From Flavobacteriaceae bacterium F08102 (GTDB lineage: Bacteria > Bacteroidota > Bacteroidia > Flavobacteriales > Flavobacteriaceae): a stretch of 49,503 bases of DNA. The stretch spans positions 21,526 through 71,028 of the forward strand of contig JALKAY010000011.1 in NCBI GenBank assembly GCA_023015935.1. Reading direction: 5' to 3'. The notes below the pieces were generated by a model. It ran no database searches, was not told the DNA's origin, and saw only the letters and a program-made list of their open reading frames with translations. Both the position numbers and the translations under genes were made by a program. The stretch's first letter is position 1, and the number at the start of each line of letters is the position of its first letter. Positions 35,814 through 44,423 of the stretch are shown here, one piece after another.

Positions 35814-36875
35814 TTAAAATTTTGTTGCATTGTGAAGCAGGGTATGGTCTAAAAGGACCATGGCTGTTAGCGCTTCTACAATAGGTACAGCACGCGGAAC
35901 AACGCATGGATCATGTCTTCCCTTGCCTTGAACACTGACGGCTTCGCCTGCTTTATTTATGGTGTCGTATTTTTGTAAAAGTGTTGCGACAGGTTTAAAA
36001 GCAACTCTAAAATAGAGGTCCATTCCATTTGAAATTCCTCCTTGAATTCCGCCAGAATAATTTGTTTTTGTACTACCATTAATTTCAAATGCATCATTGT
36101 GTTCAGATCCGAGCATGGTACTACCTTCAAATCCACTTCCGTATTCAAATCCTTTTACCGCATTGATAGAAAGCATGGCATGTCCTAAGGAGGCATGTAG
36201 TTTGTCAAAAATAGGTTCACCCAGACCTATGGGGATATGTTGAACAACACAGGTAATGGTTCCACCAATGGTATCTCCCTTTTTCTTGGTACTTTTTATT
36301 AGGTCGATCATTTGATTCGCCATAGTTACATCTGGACAACGAACCGGATTGGATTCAATTTTTGAAAAATCTAATGATTTATATGTATTGGGTAGGCTAA
36401 GCGAGCCAACGGATGAAGTGTAGGCATGGATTTTGATATTAGAAAGGATTTGCTTGGCAATGGCACCGGCAACAATCCAATTAGCAGTTTCTCTAGCCGA
36501 AGATCTTCCACCGCCACGGTAATCTCTCAAACCGTACTTTTGGGTATAGGTATAATCGGCATGTGAAGGTCTGAACGTGTCTTTAATATCACTGTAATCT
36601 TTTGATTTTTGATTGGTATTGATTATTTGAAAACCAATTGATGCACCCGTTGTTTTTCCTTCAAAAATTCCCGATAAAAATTTGACCTCATCGGGTTCTT
36701 TTCGTTGGGTTACAATGGCCGATTGTCCTGGTTTTCTTCGATTTAATTCTTGTTGAATTGCATTAAAATCGAGGCTGTATCCTGCTGGACAACCATCAAT
36801 AATCCCCCCAATTGCAGGTCCGTGTGATTCACCAAAAGTAGTGAGTTTAAATAGTTTACCAAGACTGTTTGCCAT
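35814..36875 (-). CDS. aroC: Chorismate synthase
   Basis: A 353-residue chorismate synthase, the last step of the shikimate pathway (EPSP to chorismate, needing reduced FMN). Diagnostic blocks are [20 protein letters not shown] at the N-terminus, [20 protein letters not shown] then [10 protein letters not shown] in the middle, and [20 protein letters not shown] near the end. The length is that expected for the family. It starts 11 bp after the stop of prfC on the same strand, so the two are probably co-transcribed. The companion gene aroB lies at 46.2 kb. Confidence 0.98.
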   Translation of the reverse strand: MANSLGKLFKLTTFGESHGPAIGGIIDGCPAGYSLDFNAIQQELNRRKPGQSAIVTQRKEPDEVKFLSGIFEGKTTGASIGFQIINTNQKSKDYSDIKDTFRPSHADYTYTQKYGLRDYRGGGRSSARETANWIVAGAIAKQILSNIKIHAYTSSVGSLSLPNTYKSLDFSKIESNPVRCPDVTMANQMIDLIKSTKKKGDTIGGTITCVVQHIPIGLGEPIFDKLHASLGHAMLSINAVKGFEYGSGFEGSTMLGSEHNDAFEINGSTKTNYSGGIQGGISNGMDLYFRVAFKPVATLLQKYDTINKAGEAVSVQGKGRHDPCVVPRAVPIVEALTAMVLLDHTLLHNATKF

Positions 36876-36886
36876 AATTCAATAGT

Positions 36887-38473
36887 TTAAAATTCGCTCG
36901 TAAAGTGTAGTTTAACGGATGGATATTTGCTTTGGGTCATTTGAATCGTAAAAGCAGAATCTGCAAAGAAGACCAGTTTATTTTGTTTGTCCCTTGCTAA
37001 AAATCGCTGTTTAACGCGTTTAAATTCTGCAAATTCGCTGTTCTTTGGATCGGTTGCTTCTACCCAACACGCCTTGTGAACATTCAAGTTTTCATAGGTA
37101 CATTTAGCACCGTATTCATGTGCTAGTCGATATTGGATAACTTCATATTGTAAGGCTCCAACGGTTCCAATGACTTTACGACCATTTATTTCTAGGGTGA
37201 ATAATTGCGCAACTCCCTCATCCATTAACTGATCTAATCCTTTGTATAGTTGTTTAGATTTTAGCGGATCAGCATTGTTAACATAACGAAAATGTTCGGG
37301 AGAGAAACTTGGAATTCCTCTGAAGTTTAATACTTCTCCTGCAGTTAAGGTGTCACCAATCTTAAAATTTCCTGTATCATGTAGACCCACAATATCACCA
37401 GGGTAGGAAACGTCTACGATTTCTTTTTTCTCTGCAAAAAAAGCATTGGGACTTGAAAATTTTAATTTTTTTTGTTGACGAACATGTAAATAAGGTTCAT
37501 TTCGCTTAAACATCCCCGAAACAATTTTAACAAAAGCTAAACGATCGCGGTGTTTAGGATCCATATTTGCATGAATTTTAAAGACAAATCCGGTCATTTT
37601 TTCTTCCGAAGCATCCACAGTTCGTTCTTCAGCCTCCTTAGGTCGGGGCGATGGGGCAATTTCGATAAAACAATCGAGGAGTTCTTGTACCCCAAAATTA
37701 TTTAATGCTGAACCAAAAAATACGGGTTGTAAAGTTCCATTAAGGTATTCTTCTGAATTAAAACTGGGATAGACTTCATAGACTAACTCTAATTCTTCCC
37801 GTAAAACAGTCGCTGCTTTTTCACCAACAATGGTGTCTAATTGCGGATCATTTACGTCATTAAATTCAATGCCTTCAGAAACAGTTTGCTTGTTTTCACC
37901 AGAAAAGAGATTTAGTTTTTTCTCCCAAATATTATAGATCCCTTTAAAATCATATCCCATTCCTATTGGGAAACTCATTGGACTAACGCGTAATCCGAGC
38001 TTTTGCTCTACTTCATCAAGAAGGTCGAACGCATCTTTTCCTTCGCGGTCTAGTTTGTTTATAAAAACAATCATTGGAATGTTTCGCATTCTACAAACTT
38101 CAACCAGTTTTTCGGTTTGTTCTTCAACCCCTTTGGCAACATCTATCACAACAATTACACTATCTACAGCGGTTAAGGTTCTAAAGGTATCTTCGGCAAA
38201 GTCTTTGTGACCAGGCGTGTCTAAAATGTTAATTTTTTTATCCTTGTAAATAAACGCTAAAACCGAGGTAGCTACCGAAATACCACGTTGCCGTTCAATT
38301 TCCATAAAATCAGAGGTAGCTCCCTTTTTAATCTTATTGTTTTTTACTGCACCGGCCTCTTGAATGGCTCCCCCATATAAAAGTAATTTTTCAGTTAAAG
38401 TGGTTTTCCCAGCATCTGGGTGAGAGATAATTCCGAAGGTTCTTCGGCGTTTTATTTCAGATAAAAAACTCAT
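36887..38473 (-). CDS. prfC: Peptide chain release factor 3
   Basis: A 528-residue translational GTPase that recycles RF1/RF2 from the ribosome after termination. Motifs are G1 HPDAGKTT, G2 region IERQRGISVATSVL, G3 DTPGH and G4 NKLD. The C-terminal RF3-specific domains (GVAQLFTLEINGRKVIGTVG, ALQYEVIQYRLAHEYGAKC) distinguish it from EF-G. I chose MSFLSEIKRRRTF at 38473 as the start because homologues begin there and a consensus promoter lies 25 bp before it. An in-frame ATG nine codons upstream would lie between promoter and gene. Confidence 0.97.
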   Translation of the reverse strand: MSFLSEIKRRRTFGIISHPDAGKTTLTEKLLLYGGAIQEAGAVKNNKIKKGATSDFMEIERQRGISVATSVLAFIYKDKKINILDTPGHKDFAEDTFRTLTAVDSVIVVIDVAKGVEEQTEKLVEVCRMRNIPMIVFINKLDREGKDAFDLLDEVEQKLGLRVSPMSFPIGMGYDFKGIYNIWEKKLNLFSGENKQTVSEGIEFNDVNDPQLDTIVGEKAATVLREELELVYEVYPSFNSEEYLNGTLQPVFFGSALNNFGVQELLDCFIEIAPSPRPKEAEERTVDASEEKMTGFVFKIHANMDPKHRDRLAFVKIVSGMFKRNEPYLHVRQQKKLKFSSPNAFFAEKKEIVDVSYPGDIVGLHDTGNFKIGDTLTAGEVLNFRGIPSFSPEHFRYVNNADPLKSKQLYKGLDQLMDEGVAQLFTLEINGRKVIGTVGALQYEVIQYRLAHEYGAKCTYENLNVHKACWVEATDPKNSEFAEFKRVKQRFLARDKQNKLVFFADSAFTIQMTQSKYPSVKLHFTSEF

Positions 38474-38497
38474 AAATGTTTGATGAAAATTAGGCGG

Positions 38498-38505
38498 CAA
38501 AGATA
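38498..38505 (-). promoter_or_regulatory. -7 promoter element TATCTTTG of prfC
   Basis: On the minus strand TATCTTTG is followed by C. It lies 24 bp before the chosen prfC ATG and overlaps the longer alternative start, so it supports the shorter protein. Confidence 0.65.
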
Positions 38506-38544
38506 GGGTTTAAGTTTGACTCTCACGAACAGAATCTTTTCCAT

Positions 38545-39279
38545 TTATTCTATGATACTTGCTTTGATAAATACGTCTTCATACGGCCAATCATCCGATC
38601 CGGTTTTAAGACGCGAGATACGTTCTGCTACTGACATTCCACTGATAACCTCTCCGAAAACGGTATGTTTGCCATCGAGATAATGGGCTCCATTTTTTTT
38701 GGTTACGATATAAAATTCAAAGGGAGTTGATTTTTTACTAATATTATTTTCATATTGTCTTGCAGCCGCAACAGCTCCATAGTTGTGCTTCCGATGGGAT
38801 CGAAATTCTGGTGGGATGGTGTAGTTTTCATATTTATTGCGGATTTCGCTGGTTTTTCTCAATTCGGAATTTCCTGCTTGAACTACAAAATTGGGGACAA
38901 CTCGATAAAAGCAAGTAGTGTCAAAATATCCCATTTTGGTTAAAAAGATAAAACTAGCTCGATGTAATGGAACATCTTTAAAGAGACGTAAGATAATATC
39001 GCCAAATTTAGTCTCTATTTTTACTTTTGTTTCTGGGTTTAATGTGTCATAAGCAATTAGAAAATCAATAGCATTTTCTTGATTAATTGAGTCTAAAGGC
39101 CTTTTTTCCTCTGGTTTTTGGGGAACTTCACTTGTCGCTTTGACATTAGATTTACGCGGATTAGCCTTTCTTTTTTCGTGTGTAGTTACGGAAGTAGTTG
39201 AGGAAGGTGAATCCGATTTACAAGCGACGATTAAAAATGAAAAACCTACTAAAAATAGGCGAATAAGTGTACTGTTCAT
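38545..39279 (-). CDS. Cyclophilin-type peptidyl-prolyl isomerase, lipoprotein
   Basis: A 244-residue lipoprotein with the lipobox LIVAC (C20), a polar Ser/Thr/Lys linker to about residue 65, and a cyclophilin domain (KIETKFGDIILRLFKDVPLH, then FYRVVPNFVVQAG and [14 protein letters not shown]). The domain departs from the active-site consensus: the usual SMAN and Q-F-F-I segments read AAARQYENNISKKSTPFEFYIV, so activity may be altered. It is expected on the periplasmic side of a membrane as a folding factor for envelope proteins. Divergent from idi, with a separate promoter. Confidence 0.9.
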   Translation of the reverse strand: MNSTLIRLFLVGFSFLIVACKSDSPSSTTSVTTHEKRKANPRKSNVKATSEVPQKPEEKRPLDSINQENAIDFLIAYDTLNPETKVKIETKFGDIILRLFKDVPLHRASFIFLTKMGYFDTTCFYRVVPNFVVQAGNSELRKTSEIRNKYENYTIPPEFRSHRKHNYGAVAAARQYENNISKKSTPFEFYIVTKKNGAHYLDGKHTVFGEVISGMSVAERISRLKTGSDDWPYEDVFIKASIIE

Positions 39280-39297
39280 AATAGTTTAATCTGTGTG

Positions 39298-39305
39298 CAA
39301 ATTTA
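39298..39305 (-). promoter_or_regulatory. -7 promoter element TAAATTTG
   Basis: On the minus strand TAAATTTG is followed by C and lies 18 bp before the ATG of the cyclophilin lipoprotein. It is 24 bp from the oppositely oriented idi promoter. Confidence 0.6.
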
Positions 39306-39329
39306 GTAAAAGAAAAACGTTTTAATTCA

Positions 39330-39337
39330 TATCTTTG
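39330..39337 (+). promoter_or_regulatory. -7 promoter element TATCTTTG of the idi operon
   Basis: TATCTTTG followed by C is a perfect match to TAnnTTTG, 16 bp before the idi ATG at 39354. Confidence 0.65.
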
Positions 39338-39353
39338 CAATAAGCTAAATCGT

Positions 39354-39872
39354 ATGAAGGAAGAACAAGTTATTTTGGTGAATGAGCAGGACGAAGCCCT
39401 AGGAGTAATGGGTAAAACTGAAGCACATGAAAAAGGCGTTTTGCATCGAGCCTTCTCTGTCTTTATCTTTAATGACCTTGGAGAATTGTTGTTGCAACAG
39501 CGTGCAAAAAACAAATATCATTCCCCCTTATTGTGGACTAATACCTGTTGTAGCCATCAACGTATAGGTGAAAATAATGTAACTGCAGGTAAGCGACGGT
39601 TGCAAGAGGAAATGGGATTCTCAACGGATTTAAAAGAAGTGTTTTCATTTGTGTATAAAGCCGCTTTTGACAATGGACTGATAGAGCATGAATATGACCA
39701 TGTTATGATTGGTACATTTAATGATGATCCACAGATTAATACCGATGAAGTTGAGTGTTTTAAATGGATGAACTTAACAGACCTTGTAGAAGATATTGAA
39801 CGGAATCCTGCAGCCTATTCAGCTTGGTTTAAAATTATATTTAGTGAATATCAACAACGCTTAATCCTATGA
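39354..39872 (+). CDS. idi: Isopentenyl-diphosphate delta-isomerase, type 1
   Basis: A 172-residue Nudix-fold enzyme that interconverts isopentenyl and dimethylallyl diphosphate for quinone and carotenoid synthesis. The catalytic cysteine is in WTNTCCSH (C66 by alignment with the TN-x-x-C-x-H motif), the Nudix-type helix is AGKRRLQEEMGFS, and the acidic residues are in GLIEHEYDHV (E111, E113). It is the first gene of a tight operon with queD, a peroxiredoxin and manA. Its last four bases overlap the queD start. Confidence 0.95.
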   Translation: MKEEQVILVNEQDEALGVMGKTEAHEKGVLHRAFSVFIFNDLGELLLQQRAKNKYHSPLLWTNTCCSHQRIGENNVTAGKRRLQEEMGFSTDLKEVFSFVYKAAFDNGLIEHEYDHVMIGTFNDDPQINTDEVECFKWMNLTDLVEDIERNPAAYSAWFKIIFSEYQQRLIL

Positions 39873-40282
39873 GAGTAACAGTCAATAGAAAAGCACATTT
39901 TAATGCGGCACATCGATTGTGTCGAAAGGATTGGTCTGATGAAACCAATGCCGAAATTTTCGGAAAGTGTAGTAACCCAAAGTTTCATGGACATAATTAT
40001 GAATTAATTGTTTCTGTAACAGGAAATATTGATCCTAAAACAGGCTTTGTTATGGATATGAAGTTACTTAAGGAGTTAATTCAGACAGAAATTGAAGAAC
40101 CCTTTGATCATAAAAATTTAAATGAGGAAGTTCCTGAATTTTATGATTTAAATCCAACCGCTGAAAATATTGTTGTTGTGATTTGGAATAAATTAAGGGC
40201 TAAAATTGATAAAAAGCACGATTTGGCAGTAACGCTTTATGAAACTCCACGAAATTTTGTCACTTTTAATGGTGCAAAATGA
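39869..40282 (+). CDS. queD: 6-carboxytetrahydropterin synthase / 6-pyruvoyl tetrahydropterin synthase family protein
   Basis: A 137-residue zinc enzyme of the QueD/PTPS family, which converts 7,8-dihydroneopterin triphosphate in the queuosine (or pterin) pathway. Zinc ligands are the His of FNAAHRL and the two of FHGHNYE, the catalytic cysteine is in FGKCSNPK, and PFDHKNLN and LYETPRNF are further conserved blocks. Its ATG overlaps the idi stop, and its stop overlaps the next ATG. The assignment to QueD rather than another PTPS branch is by length and general likeness, without other queuosine genes in view. Confidence 0.88.
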   Translation: MRVTVNRKAHFNAAHRLCRKDWSDETNAEIFGKCSNPKFHGHNYELIVSVTGNIDPKTGFVMDMKLLKELIQTEIEEPFDHKNLNEEVPEFYDLNPTAENIVVVIWNKLRAKIDKKHDLAVTLYETPRNFVTFNGAK

Positions 40283-40809
40283 TGAAAAAAGTTAGCCTAT
40301 TTTTATTACTCATCCTACTAGGTTTAGGTCTAGAAACCCTTTTTGCACAGAAAATGAAACTAAAAATTGGAGATAAAGTGCCTGAATTTGAGTTGAAAAA
40401 TCAGCACAATGAAACATTTAACAGTTTTTCTGTCATTGGGACGCAACCGGTAGTGCTTTATTTTTATCCTAAAAACGATACCCCTGGATGCACAAAAGAG
40501 GCGTGTAAGTTTAGGGATGAGTTTGAAGTTTTTACTGATATGGGCGTGCAAGTAATTGGTGTTAGTTCTGATGATGTGGCTTCGCATAAAGCCTTTGCTG
40601 AAAAGTATAATTTACCATTTACGTTACTTGCAGATGTTGACAAACGTCTTCGAAAAATGTTTGGGGTTCCAACAAATTTTATGGGATTAATCCCAGGTCG
40701 AGTGACTTATATCATCAATAAAGACGGAGTAATTACAGATATTTTTGATCATCAAATGAATGCTGAAAAGCATATTGAGGAAGCAATTGAAAGCCTTAGA
40801 AAGAAGTAA
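40279..40809 (+). CDS. Peroxiredoxin, BCP/PrxQ type, with signal peptide
   Basis: A 176-residue peroxiredoxin that reduces hydroperoxides. The peroxidatic cysteine is C71 in DTPGCTKEAC and the resolving cysteine is C76, the five-residue spacing typical of the PrxQ/BCP group. Unlike cytoplasmic BCP it begins with a signal peptide (KKVSLFLLLILLGLGLETLFAQ), so it acts outside the inner membrane. The start overlaps the queD stop (ATGA) and the stop directly abuts the manA ATG, so translation is coupled along the operon. Confidence 0.93.
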   Translation: MMKKVSLFLLLILLGLGLETLFAQKMKLKIGDKVPEFELKNQHNETFNSFSVIGTQPVVLYFYPKNDTPGCTKEACKFRDEFEVFTDMGVQVIGVSSDDVASHKAFAEKYNLPFTLLADVDKRLRKMFGVPTNFMGLIPGRVTYIINKDGVITDIFDHQMNAEKHIEEAIESLRKK

Positions 40810-41793
40810 ATGAGTATACAATACCCAATTAAATTTACACCAATTTTGAAACCCAAAATTTGGGGAGGTGAAAAATTACGGACCTTGCTACACAAAGCGT
40901 CTGAAGGGACTGATATTGGGGAAAGTTGGGAGCTGTCTGGAATAAAAGGGAATACCTCAGTGGTAGCTAACGGCCCTTTACAAGGGGAGTCATTGACGAC
41001 CTTAATTGAGCGGTATACGGTCAATTTATTAGGGCAAAGTGTATATGAACGTTTTGGAAATAAATTTCCGCTTTTGATTAAATTTATTGATGCAAAAGAA
41101 GCATTGAGTATTCAATTACATCCAAATGATACCTTGGCAAAAGAACGCCATAATGCTTTTGGTAAAACGGAAATGTGGTATATTGTTGATGTAGAACCTG
41201 GAGGGAGTTTAGTGGTTGGATTTAAAAAACCAACAGATAGAATGACTTATTTGAAACATGTTGAGGATAAAAAATTGTTAGACTTGTTAAATGTCGAAGA
41301 GGTACAACCAGGTCAGGTGTATTTTATTCCCACGGGACGTATTCATGCAATTGGTGCAGGGGTACTCTTGGCCGAAATTCAACAGACCTCTGATATTACC
41401 TATAGAATTTACGATTGGGATCGGAAAGATGCGCATGGAAATGAACGTGAATTACATACAGATTTGGCCTTGGAAGCGATTGACTATGGAGTTGAAAAAC
41501 GGTATGATACACCATATGAAAAGATACGAAACAAATCATCTGAAATAATAGATTGCCAGTATTTTACTACCAATATAATTCCCTTTGATGAACGCGTTAA
41601 TTTTAACCATGATGACAAAGATTCTTTTGTTATTTATCTCTGCGTAAATGGAGCATTAACCATTCATTATGGAGATGGTGAAACAGAACACTTGCAAAAA
41701 GGAGAAACAATCCTAATGCCTGCTTCCTTAAAAACCTTTAGCTTTGTCCCCCAAGGTTTAACAGAAGTATTAGAAGTGTATATTCGTAATTAA
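40810..41793 (+). CDS. manA: Mannose-6-phosphate isomerase, class I
   Basis: A 327-residue zinc-dependent cupin enzyme that interconverts fructose-6-phosphate and mannose-6-phosphate. The family blocks are KPKIWGGEKL and GESWELSG at the start, the zinc-binding ALSIQLHPND and the FGKTEMWYIV strand, and PTGRIHAIGAGVLLAEIQQTSD with the catalytic Arg segment ITYRIYDWDR. It is the short (about 320-residue) form common in Firmicutes and Bacteroidetes. Last gene of the idi operon. No gap separates it from the peroxiredoxin gene. Confidence 0.96.
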   Translation: MSIQYPIKFTPILKPKIWGGEKLRTLLHKASEGTDIGESWELSGIKGNTSVVANGPLQGESLTTLIERYTVNLLGQSVYERFGNKFPLLIKFIDAKEALSIQLHPNDTLAKERHNAFGKTEMWYIVDVEPGGSLVVGFKKPTDRMTYLKHVEDKKLLDLLNVEEVQPGQVYFIPTGRIHAIGAGVLLAEIQQTSDITYRIYDWDRKDAHGNERELHTDLALEAIDYGVEKRYDTPYEKIRNKSSEIIDCQYFTTNIIPFDERVNFNHDDKDSFVIYLCVNGALTIHYGDGETEHLQKGETILMPASLKTFSFVPQGLTEVLEVYIRN

Positions 41794-41898
41794 TCGTTAA
41801 ATCCTGGTACCACTTAGGATGAATTAATGCTAGCATCCCTAAGGAAGGAATAGTAACTAGCATCAAAAAACAATATATAAAAACTAAATACAAAAATT

Positions 41899-42168
41899 AT
41901 GTCAAGTATTAAAAATTTAAAAAAAGATATCAATTATCAACTCTCTGATATTATTGAGGAATGTTATGTATGGCAAATGTTACAGGACGATAAAGAAAAA
42001 GCAAATTCAGCGGAGAAAATTATCGATAAATGCATAAAAACCTTTGATGAATTAATTGCCCAAGTGAATGCAAAAAATATTGAAAATAAAAAAGCTCATT
42101 TTAAGGCAATTCGTGAGGCGTTGAATAAAAAATCAGAAGCGCTCATTGGGGAAATAGAAAAATTGTAA
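41899..42168 (+). CDS. Conserved small helical protein, 89 aa
   Basis: An 89-residue, highly charged, almost entirely helical soluble protein (SSIKNLKKDINYQLSDIIEE, then ECYVWQMLQDDKEKANSAEK). The heptad-like spacing suggests a coiled coil or helical bundle. I recognise the type as a small conserved flavobacterial protein without known function. It has its own A-rich leader, 105 bp after manA, so it may be transcribed separately. Confidence 0.75.
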   Translation: MSSIKNLKKDINYQLSDIIEECYVWQMLQDDKEKANSAEKIIDKCIKTFDELIAQVNAKNIENKKAHFKAIREALNKKSEALIGEIEKL

Positions 42169-42278
42169 AACTTTAACATTTAGTCATCTAAATATTGCTT
42201 ATTTTTAACACACCAAAGTGTAATTTCTTAGCGGATTTTACGTTTAAATTATTTGACCACTAAAAACCCAATTTAAGT

Positions 42279-42473
42279 ATGGCACGAGCTATGTTTGAAT
42301 ACACGAAAACTGTGTTAAAAAAAGTTAGTTTTAACACCGAACTATTTTGTAAAGAATTACAAAAAGCAGTACAACGACTCTTACCATATGAAATTGAAGA
42401 ATTGAAAATTTGGTTACAAGAGTATACTGCAAATAAACCAGAGCTATACGTTTGTATGGCTATTGTAAAATAA
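42279..42473 (+). CDS. Conserved small protein, 64 aa
   Basis: A 64-residue soluble protein (ARAMFEYTKTVLKKVSFNTE, then LFCKELQKAVQRLLPYEIEE and LKIWLQEY). It looks like the short conserved Bacteroidetes proteins that have one amphipathic helical pair and no assigned function. The LLPYEIEELKIWL segment is the clearest. It lies 110 bp after the other small gene and ends at a strong shared terminator. Confidence 0.75.
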   Translation: MARAMFEYTKTVLKKVSFNTELFCKELQKAVQRLLPYEIEELKIWLQEYTANKPELYVCMAIVK

Positions 42474-42476
42474 ATT

Positions 42477-42502
42477 AAAAGGAGTCAATTTGACTCCTTT
42501 TT
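42477..42502. terminator. Bidirectional terminator between convergent genes
   Basis: The perfect stem AAAAGGAGTCA / TGACTCCTTTT with a 3-nt loop serves both the 64-aa gene and the oxyR-like gene. The stop codon of the latter overlaps its T-tract. Confidence 0.93.
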
Positions 42503-43439
42503 AGTTGTTAATAGGACTGACGATTTGAACATCACTGAATGCGATAACGCCTCGGATAACACTGTCGATCACTTCTTTCAATACTTCTATTAATTGAATT
42601 TTCAATTGAGACTTGTGATAAATAAGGCTAATTTCTCTTGAGGGTACAGGTGATTCAAAGGACTTAAGATAAACCTGGTCTTCAGATTTCAAGTCAAGTG
42701 TATATAAGTACGGTAGCAAGGTCATGCCTAAACCGTCTTTAGATAATTTCATCATCGTGCTAAAATCACCGGTTGATAAGGTAAATTTTCTATGGTGTTC
42801 TTTTTTCATTGCACTGCACAAATTCAGGATGCTATCTGTAAAGCAATGCCCCTCTTCAAGTAATAAAATATCTTCAATATCTAAATCAGAAACCTTAATT
42901 TTTTCATTTTGGTATAAACGATGTTCTTCGTGTACAAATCCAACAAAAGGTTCATAATAAAGCACGCGTTCAACTATCGATTCATGTGCTAAAGGGGTTG
43001 CCGCAATGCCCGCATCTATTTGCCCGTTACTGAGTTTGTATAATAGGTTGTCTGTCGTTAACTCTTCTATAATTAGATTTATTTTTGGGTACTTTTTAAT
43101 GAATGTCTTGAGAAATAACGGCAGTAGGGAAGGACTTACAGTAGGAATTATACCTAATTTAAATTCTCCGCCAATATATCCTTTTTGCTGATCTACAATA
43201 TCGTTTATTCGATTGCTTTCATCAACAATAATTTTCGCTTGCTCAATGATTTTTTCACCTATCGTTGTGAGTTGAATGGGTTTCTTTTTGCGATTGAAAA
43301 TAATCACATCTAATTCTTCTTCCAATTTTTGAATTTGCATGCTCAGGGTTGGTTGCGTGACAAAGCACTTTTCTGATGCAAGTGTGAAATTTTTATATTC
43401 AGCTACAGCCAATACATATTTCAATTGAGTAATGGTCAT
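42501..43439 (-). CDS. oxyR: OxyR-type LysR family peroxide sensor
   Basis: A 312-residue LysR regulator. The N-terminal winged helix is KYVLAVAEYKNFTLASEKCF then VTQPTLSMQIQKLEEELDVI. The C-terminal sensor has LLLEEGHCFTDSILNLCSAM, placing cysteines at exactly 199 and 208, the two redox cysteines of E. coli OxyR. This makes a peroxide-sensing role very likely. Targets would be catalase, peroxiredoxins and Dps. It is monocistronic, and the upstream 130 bp are AT-rich with no obvious repeat array. Confidence 0.94.
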   Translation of the reverse strand: MTITQLKYVLAVAEYKNFTLASEKCFVTQPTLSMQIQKLEEELDVIIFNRKKKPIQLTTIGEKIIEQAKIIVDESNRINDIVDQQKGYIGGEFKLGIIPTVSPSLLPLFLKTFIKKYPKINLIIEELTTDNLLYKLSNGQIDAGIAATPLAHESIVERVLYYEPFVGFVHEEHRLYQNEKIKVSDLDIEDILLLEEGHCFTDSILNLCSAMKKEHHRKFTLSTGDFSTMMKLSKDGLGMTLLPYLYTLDLKSEDQVYLKSFESPVPSREISLIYHKSQLKIQLIEVLKEVIDSVIRGVIAFSDVQIVSPINN

Positions 43440-43570
43440 TTGTATAAATTTTGACGATAAAAATACAAAAATCTATCAGTATTTATTATGATAACGATTA
43501 GAAAATTGGTATAATTTCTCTGTAGAAGCTAGTTTGGGTTAGTTACTGGTAGAGCGTGTTTGGGAAGGCG

Positions 43571-44383
43571 TTAATAGACATCCCAAAAACGACGTTTTTT
43601 GTCTAGTTCACGTTCCTGCTGAACATATTCTTCTGCTGGAATCACTTTTAAAAACGATCGATGTTGCTCTATGGCATATTCAAGTTTTTCAATAATGCTT
43701 GCTACACTTTCGTTTTCATAGTCAAACTCTAGGGGTTTTTTAATGACCATAGATTGTAATACTCCACGTTTTTTTAATTGCAGCCCCTTTTTGTCATACG
43801 CTCTTCTAAACCCATCAATAACAATTGGTATTACGATAGGTTTGTAGTTTTTTATCAAATGAGCTGTACCGCGTCTAATGGGTCTAAAAGGTTTTGTAGT
43901 ACCTTGTGGAAAAGTAATGACCCAACCGTCATTTAATGCTTTCCCAATATTACTTACATCAGACATTTTTACTTGCCTATTGATTTCTTTTCCTTTACTA
44001 CGCCAAGTTCGTTCTATGGAAATAGAGCCTGTGTAGGCAAATATTTTGGGGAGAATACCTGATTTCATCGTTTCTAAGGCGGCGACATAATAAATATTGA
44101 GTTTTGGTTGCCATATATATCCAATATTCTTTATAGAATCATCTCTCCCGCTGAGTGCCGCATTAAAAACGTGTAACATGGCTGCAACATCCGCAAAATA
44201 CGTCTGATGATTTGAAACAAAAAGTACGCCAGTTTCTGGTAAATCTCTAAGAATTTCAGAGCCTTCAATATTGAGTTTGTTAAATCCTTGGTAACGTTGA
44301 TGGGAGATAATTCCGAGTACTCTGATTAGAAATTTCTTTAGAAACAGGGCATTGCCGAAAGGATCTTGTTTATATAATTTCAT
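43571..44383 (-). CDS. 1-acyl-sn-glycerol-3-phosphate acyltransferase (PlsC) family protein
   Basis: A 270-residue PlsC-type acyltransferase. The catalytic motif is NHQTYFAD (N-H-x4-D), the second is GSISIERTWRSKG, and the phosphate-binding motif reads FPQGTT where most enzymes have FPEGT, a Glu to Gln change seen in this subgroup. The final block IVIPIVIDGFRRAY agrees with the family. No clear transmembrane helix, so it is peripheral at the cytoplasmic membrane. It starts 40 bp after the nudix gene and is probably in the same operon. The exact acyl acceptor is uncertain. Confidence 0.88.
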   Translation of the reverse strand: MKLYKQDPFGNALFLKKFLIRVLGIISHQRYQGFNKLNIEGSEILRDLPETGVLFVSNHQTYFADVAAMLHVFNAALSGRDDSIKNIGYIWQPKLNIYYVAALETMKSGILPKIFAYTGSISIERTWRSKGKEINRQVKMSDVSNIGKALNDGWVITFPQGTTKPFRPIRRGTAHLIKNYKPIVIPIVIDGFRRAYDKKGLQLKKRGVLQSMVIKKPLEFDYENESVASIIEKLEYAIEQHRSFLKVIPAEEYVQQERELDKKRRFWDVY

Positions 44384-44423
44384 TCAAAAATTAGTGATTT
44401 TAGTCAAATGTACGAAAGTATGT

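Noticed and set aside
41800-41850. Short inverted repeats after manA
   Set aside because: Arms of only five bases and no T-tract, so not convincing as a terminator.
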